A stretch of 64,000 nucleotides of DNA. Origin: Ricinus communis (lineage: Eukaryota > Streptophyta > Magnoliopsida > Malpighiales > Euphorbiaceae). Position 1 is the first letter of the stretch; each line of letters starts with the position of its first letter. Location of the stretch: positions 26,850,802 through 26,914,801 of the forward strand of contig NC_063258.1 in assembly GCF_019578655.1 (NCBI RefSeq), read 5' to 3'. The position numbers were made by a program, and so were the translations under genes. Below the pieces are notes generated by a model. That model was not told the DNA's origin, made no database searches, and saw only the letters and a list, made by a program, of their open reading frames with translations. This document shows positions 63,729-64,000 of the stretch, piece by piece.

Positions 63729-64000
63729 TACCGAAGCAATCTTAATTTTTGAAGAATTGGCTGAAGTTAGCCTTTCTTTGGTTTCTTGATGAAACCTTTT
63801 AGGAACCAGTTCGCAGTTGATACAATTGAGGTCTGCTCCTGTATCAAACAACGCGATGGTTTCTATCTGGAAATCACCAGGAAAAACAAGCTTTATTTGA
63901 ATCAAATATTTTCTTGAAGTAATTTCCTTTAAAACATTGATAAAGTTTTCAGGAACATTTTCAGAAACTTCAAGGTTTTGAAAATCATTTTCCTCATCAG
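63720..64000 (-). pseudogene. caulimovirid aspartic protease region
   Basis: The frame is open from the window edge (64000) to a stop at about 63720. The catalytic motif FDTGAD lies near 63851-63834. An acidic stretch before it is probably the end of the coat/linker part of the polyprotein. The stop results from a one-base shift near 63728; the following protease-RT linker continues in the next frame. Confidence 0.8.

Larger units (their letters stand above)
59707..64000 (-). mobile_element. endogenous caulimovirid (plant pararetrovirus) copy, right end outside window
   Basis: In viral sense (- strand) the order is protease (DTGA), reverse transcriptase (YIDD), RNase H remnant, small ORF 2, intergenic region with TATA, AATAAA and tRNA-Met primer site, then leader and movement-protein remnant. 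No integrase was seen, which separates it from LTR retrotransposons. ORF 1 with protease-RT-RNase H followed by a second small ORF resembles the florendovirus layout. Petuvirus-type is an alternative, and the genus cannot be fixed here. Frames are interrupted by stops and single-base shifts, so it is a decayed germline copy. The left part has undergone duplication and inversion of the intergenic region. Confidence 0.88.

Noticed and set aside
1..64000. CRISPR arrays, bacterial operons or rRNA/tRNA genes
   Set aside because: None seen; gene structure and repeats are those of a plant nuclear genome.

Overview
The window is nuclear DNA of a flowering plant, most likely a eudicot. It has many short GT-AG introns, AT-rich spacers, plant-only gene families, LTR remnants and an endogenous plant pararetrovirus. 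A rosid is plausible, but the sequence alone does not settle the species.

Positions 1-47572 hold a head-to-tail tandem array of full-size ABCG/PDR (pleiotropic drug resistance) transporter genes, all on the + strand: copy 1 (3' part only, 1-5238), copy 2 (13876-20455, intact, 24 exons, 1451 aa), copy 3 (26589-33828, one 13-bp exonic deletion that breaks the second ATPase domain), copy 4 (39207-45837, intact, 23 exons, 1448 aa) and copy 5 (46059-47572, a decayed 3' fragment). Coding exon lengths are almost identical between copies, so each exception stands out. These are a GC-AG intron and the 13-bp deletion in copy 3, an intron shrunk to 18 bp and absorbed into the reading frame in copy 4, and a lost splice acceptor replaced by a NAGNAG site in copy 1. 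The spacers contain two solo-LTR-like insertions with 5-bp target duplications (6954-9702 and 23876-25320), one of them inside an AT-rich tandem repeat.

Positions 47804-58636 hold single-copy genes: a PP2C protein phosphatase of clade-G type on the - strand (4 exons, 384 aa), an unrecognised two-exon gene (157 aa, +), an unrecognised three-exon gene (151 aa, +), a four-unit minisatellite, and an unrecognised membrane protein gene (216 aa, -).

Positions 59707-64000 are an endogenous caulimovirid on the - strand, running off the right edge. In viral order it shows protease, reverse transcriptase, RNase H remnant, a small second ORF, an intergenic region with TATA, poly(A) signal and tRNA-Met primer site, then a movement-protein remnant. 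The intergenic region is present as two 468-bp direct copies plus two inverted partial copies, one forming a perfect 119-bp inverted repeat. All long viral frames carry stops or frameshifts.

The transporters would sit in the plasma membrane and export terpenoid or other defence compounds, as known for the family; the flanking genes show no pathway link to them. I found no previously unknown multi-gene system. The most distinctive signals are the splice and intron changes among the transporter copies and the rearranged viral intergenic repeats.
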